A DNA stretch of 23,106 nucleotides from an uncultured Clostridia bacterium (lineage in GTDB: Bacteria > Bacillota > Clostridia > Christensenellales > UBA1242): positions 1 through 23,106 of the forward strand of contig CANQHS010000007.1 in assembly GCA_947623795.1 (NCBI GenBank), given 5' to 3'. Shown in pieces: positions 21,390-23,106 of this stretch (positions within the stretch are counted from its first letter, which is position 1; every line of letters begins with the position of its first letter). The notes beneath the pieces were generated by a model. The model had not been told where the DNA came from and ran no database searches. It worked only from the letters and a program-made list of their open reading frames with translations. The translations under genes were made by a program, and so were the position numbers.

Positions 21390-22946
21390 ATGAATGAATC
21401 ATATAAACATCATTCGCTCACAAATAGTTCTGCAAGCAGCACTGATTGCTCGGCTCATTCGTTTATGAAAACAGCAGTAATATATGCAAGGTATTCAAGC
21501 GATAACCAAACCGAACAATCTATTGAAGGTCAACTAAGAGTATGTGAAGAATATGCCAAATCTCATGACATATTGATTTTAAACACATATATTGACCGAG
21601 CAATGACAGGCACAAACGATAACCGCCCAGATTTTCAACAAATGATAAAGGACAGTAGCAAAAAAGATTGGCAATATATTTTAGTGTATAAGATTGATAG
21701 ATTTTCACGAAATAAATATGAGATTGCAAAATACAAAAAAATTTTAAAAGACAATAATGTGGAATTACTTTCAGCAATGGAGAACATCCCAGATACGCCA
21801 GAAGGAATAATATTAGAATCCTTACTTGAGGGTATGGCGGAGTACTATTCAGCCGAACTTGCACAAAAAATTAGGCGTGGTATGCACGAAACAAGATTAA
21901 AAGGCAATTTTCAAGGCGGATATGTGCCTTATGGATACAAACTTGATGGCAAAAAATTGATAATAGATGAAGAAAAAGCTGAAGTGGTTAGATATATTTT
22001 CAAGCAATATTCACTAGGCACTTATGTTAAAGATATTATTAAATCGCTTACAAATATGCACATTTTAAACAAGGGAAAACCTTTTGTTAGGAATACAATT
22101 TATATGATTTTGAAAAATGAAAAATATTCTGGAATCTACAAATTTAACAACGAGATATATGAAAACACTTATCCACAAATAATTTCGCCCGAGATATATC
22201 AAAAAGTTAAAAATAAAATCAATATGAACAAATATGGCAAACGAAGTGTTGATGTTGTTTATTTGTTAAGAAACAAACTTGTATGTGGCTATTGTGGAAT
22301 GCCAATAAGTGCAGAAGGTGGAACTGCAAGAGATGGAACTAGAAAACACTATTATAAATGCCTGGGAAGAAAACGAAATAATGGTTGCAAAAAAGCAACA
22401 ATAAGCAAAGAAATATTAGAAAATTTTGTAATTGAAAGCATAACAAATGTTTTAAATTCGCCAAAATACATTGACACTTTAATAACCAATCTAATGAAAT
22501 TACAAGAACATTCAACAGAAACAAATTTAACATTGAAAACGCTGTTGAACGAGCAAAAAGAAGCGAAAACAATTTTAAACAACATTATGAAAGCGATTGA
22601 AAGTGGAATCATAAACAAAACAACAAATCAACGAATGAAAGAGTTAGAAACGCAAATAGAAAAATTAGAAAAATTGATATTGATTGAAAAGAATAAAACA
22701 AATGTAAAGTTAACTAAACAAGAAATTAAAGAATATTATATGCAAGCATTAAAATTAGAACCCAAAATGCTTATAGATTATGCAATTAAGGAAATTAAAG
22801 CATTTGATGACAAAATAGAAATTACATTCAACAATCCATTAAAAAGTCCTGAAAATCATCAGGGCTTTTTTCTTTTCAGTTTTACAAGAAATTTACATAG
22901 CAAAAATTTGAAAAACAATAACATAATTGTAAAATTCTTTGCATAG
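21390..22946 (+). CDS. Large serine recombinase (site-specific integrase)
   Basis: 518 residues; AAAGGAG lies nine bases before the ATG at 21390. After a ~26-residue Ser-rich extension the resolvase domain begins: IYARYSSDNQTEQSI (catalytic Ser36), TGTNDNRPDFQQM, YKIDRFSRN and LLEGMAEYYSAELAQKIRRGM. The Recombinase domain follows (GYVPYGYKLDG, about 177-270), then a zinc ribbon with Cys299, Cys302, Cys324 and Cys333, and a coiled-coil motif (about 385-445). Such enzymes integrate and excise ICEs, phages and cassettes without a tyrosine intermediate. No recombination directionality factor is obvious. The last ~30 codons run through a terminator hairpin and probably represent a non-conserved tail at the element end. 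Confidence 0.95.
   Translation: MNESYKHHSLTNSSASSTDCSAHSFMKTAVIYARYSSDNQTEQSIEGQLRVCEEYAKSHDILILNTYIDRAMTGTNDNRPDFQQMIKDSSKKDWQYILVYKIDRFSRNKYEIAKYKKILKDNNVELLSAMENIPDTPEGIILESLLEGMAEYYSAELAQKIRRGMHETRLKGNFQGGYVPYGYKLDGKKLIIDEEKAEVVRYIFKQYSLGTYVKDIIKSLTNMHILNKGKPFVRNTIYMILKNEKYSGIYKFNNEIYENTYPQIISPEIYQKVKNKINMNKYGKRSVDVVYLLRNKLVCGYCGMPISAEGGTARDGTRKHYYKCLGRKRNNGCKKATISKEILENFVIESITNVLNSPKYIDTLITNLMKLQEHSTETNLTLKTLLNEQKEAKTILNNIMKAIESGIINKTTNQRMKELETQIEKLEKLILIEKNKTNVKLTKQEIKEYYMQALKLEPKMLIDYAIKEIKAFDDKIEITFNNPLKSPENHQGFFLFSFTRNLHSKNLKNNNIIVKFFA
22841..22871 (+). terminator. Terminator hairpin inside the 3' end of the recombinase frame
   Basis: AAAAAGTCCTGA, 6-nt loop, TCAGGGCTTTTTT: about 12 bp with one G-U pair and a U-run. 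It lies about 75 bp before the recombinase stop codon, within the coding frame. Confidence 0.75.
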
Positions 22947-22968
22947 TGGCTATTTATTCCATGGTGAA

Positions 22969-23081
22969 CTTGACAAGAGAACTCTGGAATGGTTTTATCC
23001 CCATCAATAAGGCAAAGAAGAAGCATTATGCTATCTCCTTTGCCTTTTGTGATATTATTTTTCATTCCATCTCTTGTCAAG
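22969..23081. repeat. ~113-bp imperfect palindrome at the right end
   Basis: Nested arms: CTTGACAAGAGA (22969-22980) with TCTCTTGTCAAG (23070-23081); TGGAATG (22985-22991) with CATTCCA (23063-23069); AAGGCAAAG (23009-23017) with CTTTGCCTT (23038-23046); AGCAT with ATGCT at the centre. A minus-strand frame is also open from the right edge down to 22859, so part of this could be the end of a gene entering from the right. Confidence 0.75.
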
Positions 23082-23106
23082 CACCTTTCACGGCATAAAC
23101 CGCCAC

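Noticed and set aside
22859..23080. 73-codon minus-strand frame at the right end as a complete gene
   Set aside because: Half of it is antisense to the recombinase and it starts at TTG without a good ribosome site; kept only as a possible partial frame entering from the right.

Overview
The window is low-GC DNA that reads with the standard bacterial code. It has Shine-Dalgarno sites of the GGAGG type, TTGACA/TATAAT-like promoters, an S-box (SAM-I) riboswitch and many hairpin-plus-U-run terminators. This suggests a Bacillota-type genome, probably an uncultivated clostridial lineage; that placement is inference from style, not from a marker gene.

Left part (1-5.1 kb, all minus strand). At the left edge is the 5' part of an AAA ATPase of the CbxX/CfqX (SpoVK-like) type, cut by the window just before its Walker A loop. 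A small hypothetical with a beta-helix-like sequence follows. Next is a 97-residue orphan protein behind a complete SAM-I riboswitch with its own promoter, terminator and antiterminator. A two-gene surface polysaccharide unit (initiating sugar-phosphate transferase plus O-antigen ligase/polymerase) has a near-consensus promoter, and a 115-residue hypothetical lies upstream of it.

Middle part (5.3-16.55 kb): a compact Gram-positive type IV secretion (conjugation-type) locus. On the minus strand, in order of transcription, are a VirB2-like pilin, a small lipoprotein with a G10 tract in its coding sequence, an acidic bitopic membrane protein, a VirB6/TrbL-like channel protein and a VirB4 ATPase with a VirB3/PrgI-like membrane segment at its N-terminus. 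The VirD4/TraG coupling ATPase is transcribed the other way. The genes sit in separate promoter/terminator units. Two homologous clusters of palindromic intergenic repeats (about 10.74-11.35 kb and 14.04-14.45 kb) flank the pilin/lipoprotein/acidic-protein block. I see no relaxase and no cell-wall hydrolase in the window.

Right part (16.6-23.1 kb). A four-helix-bundle (S23-type) gene with an apparently leaderless promoter is followed by tandem ~126-bp repeats with 8-bp iterons. A three-gene plus-strand cassette comes next: C5 cytosine methyltransferase, a DUF3883/PD-(D/E)XK nuclease-like protein, and an unknown coiled-coil protein with a hydrophobic C-terminus. It looks like a restriction-modification or defence island. 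A ~850-bp structured intergenic region holds a repeated 22-nt motif, several strong hairpins and a 39-codon ORF. A serine recombinase and a large imperfect palindrome close the window. The arrangement fits a mobile element end (recombinase) joined to defence cargo and a T4SS locus, but neither element boundary could be fixed from the sequence alone.
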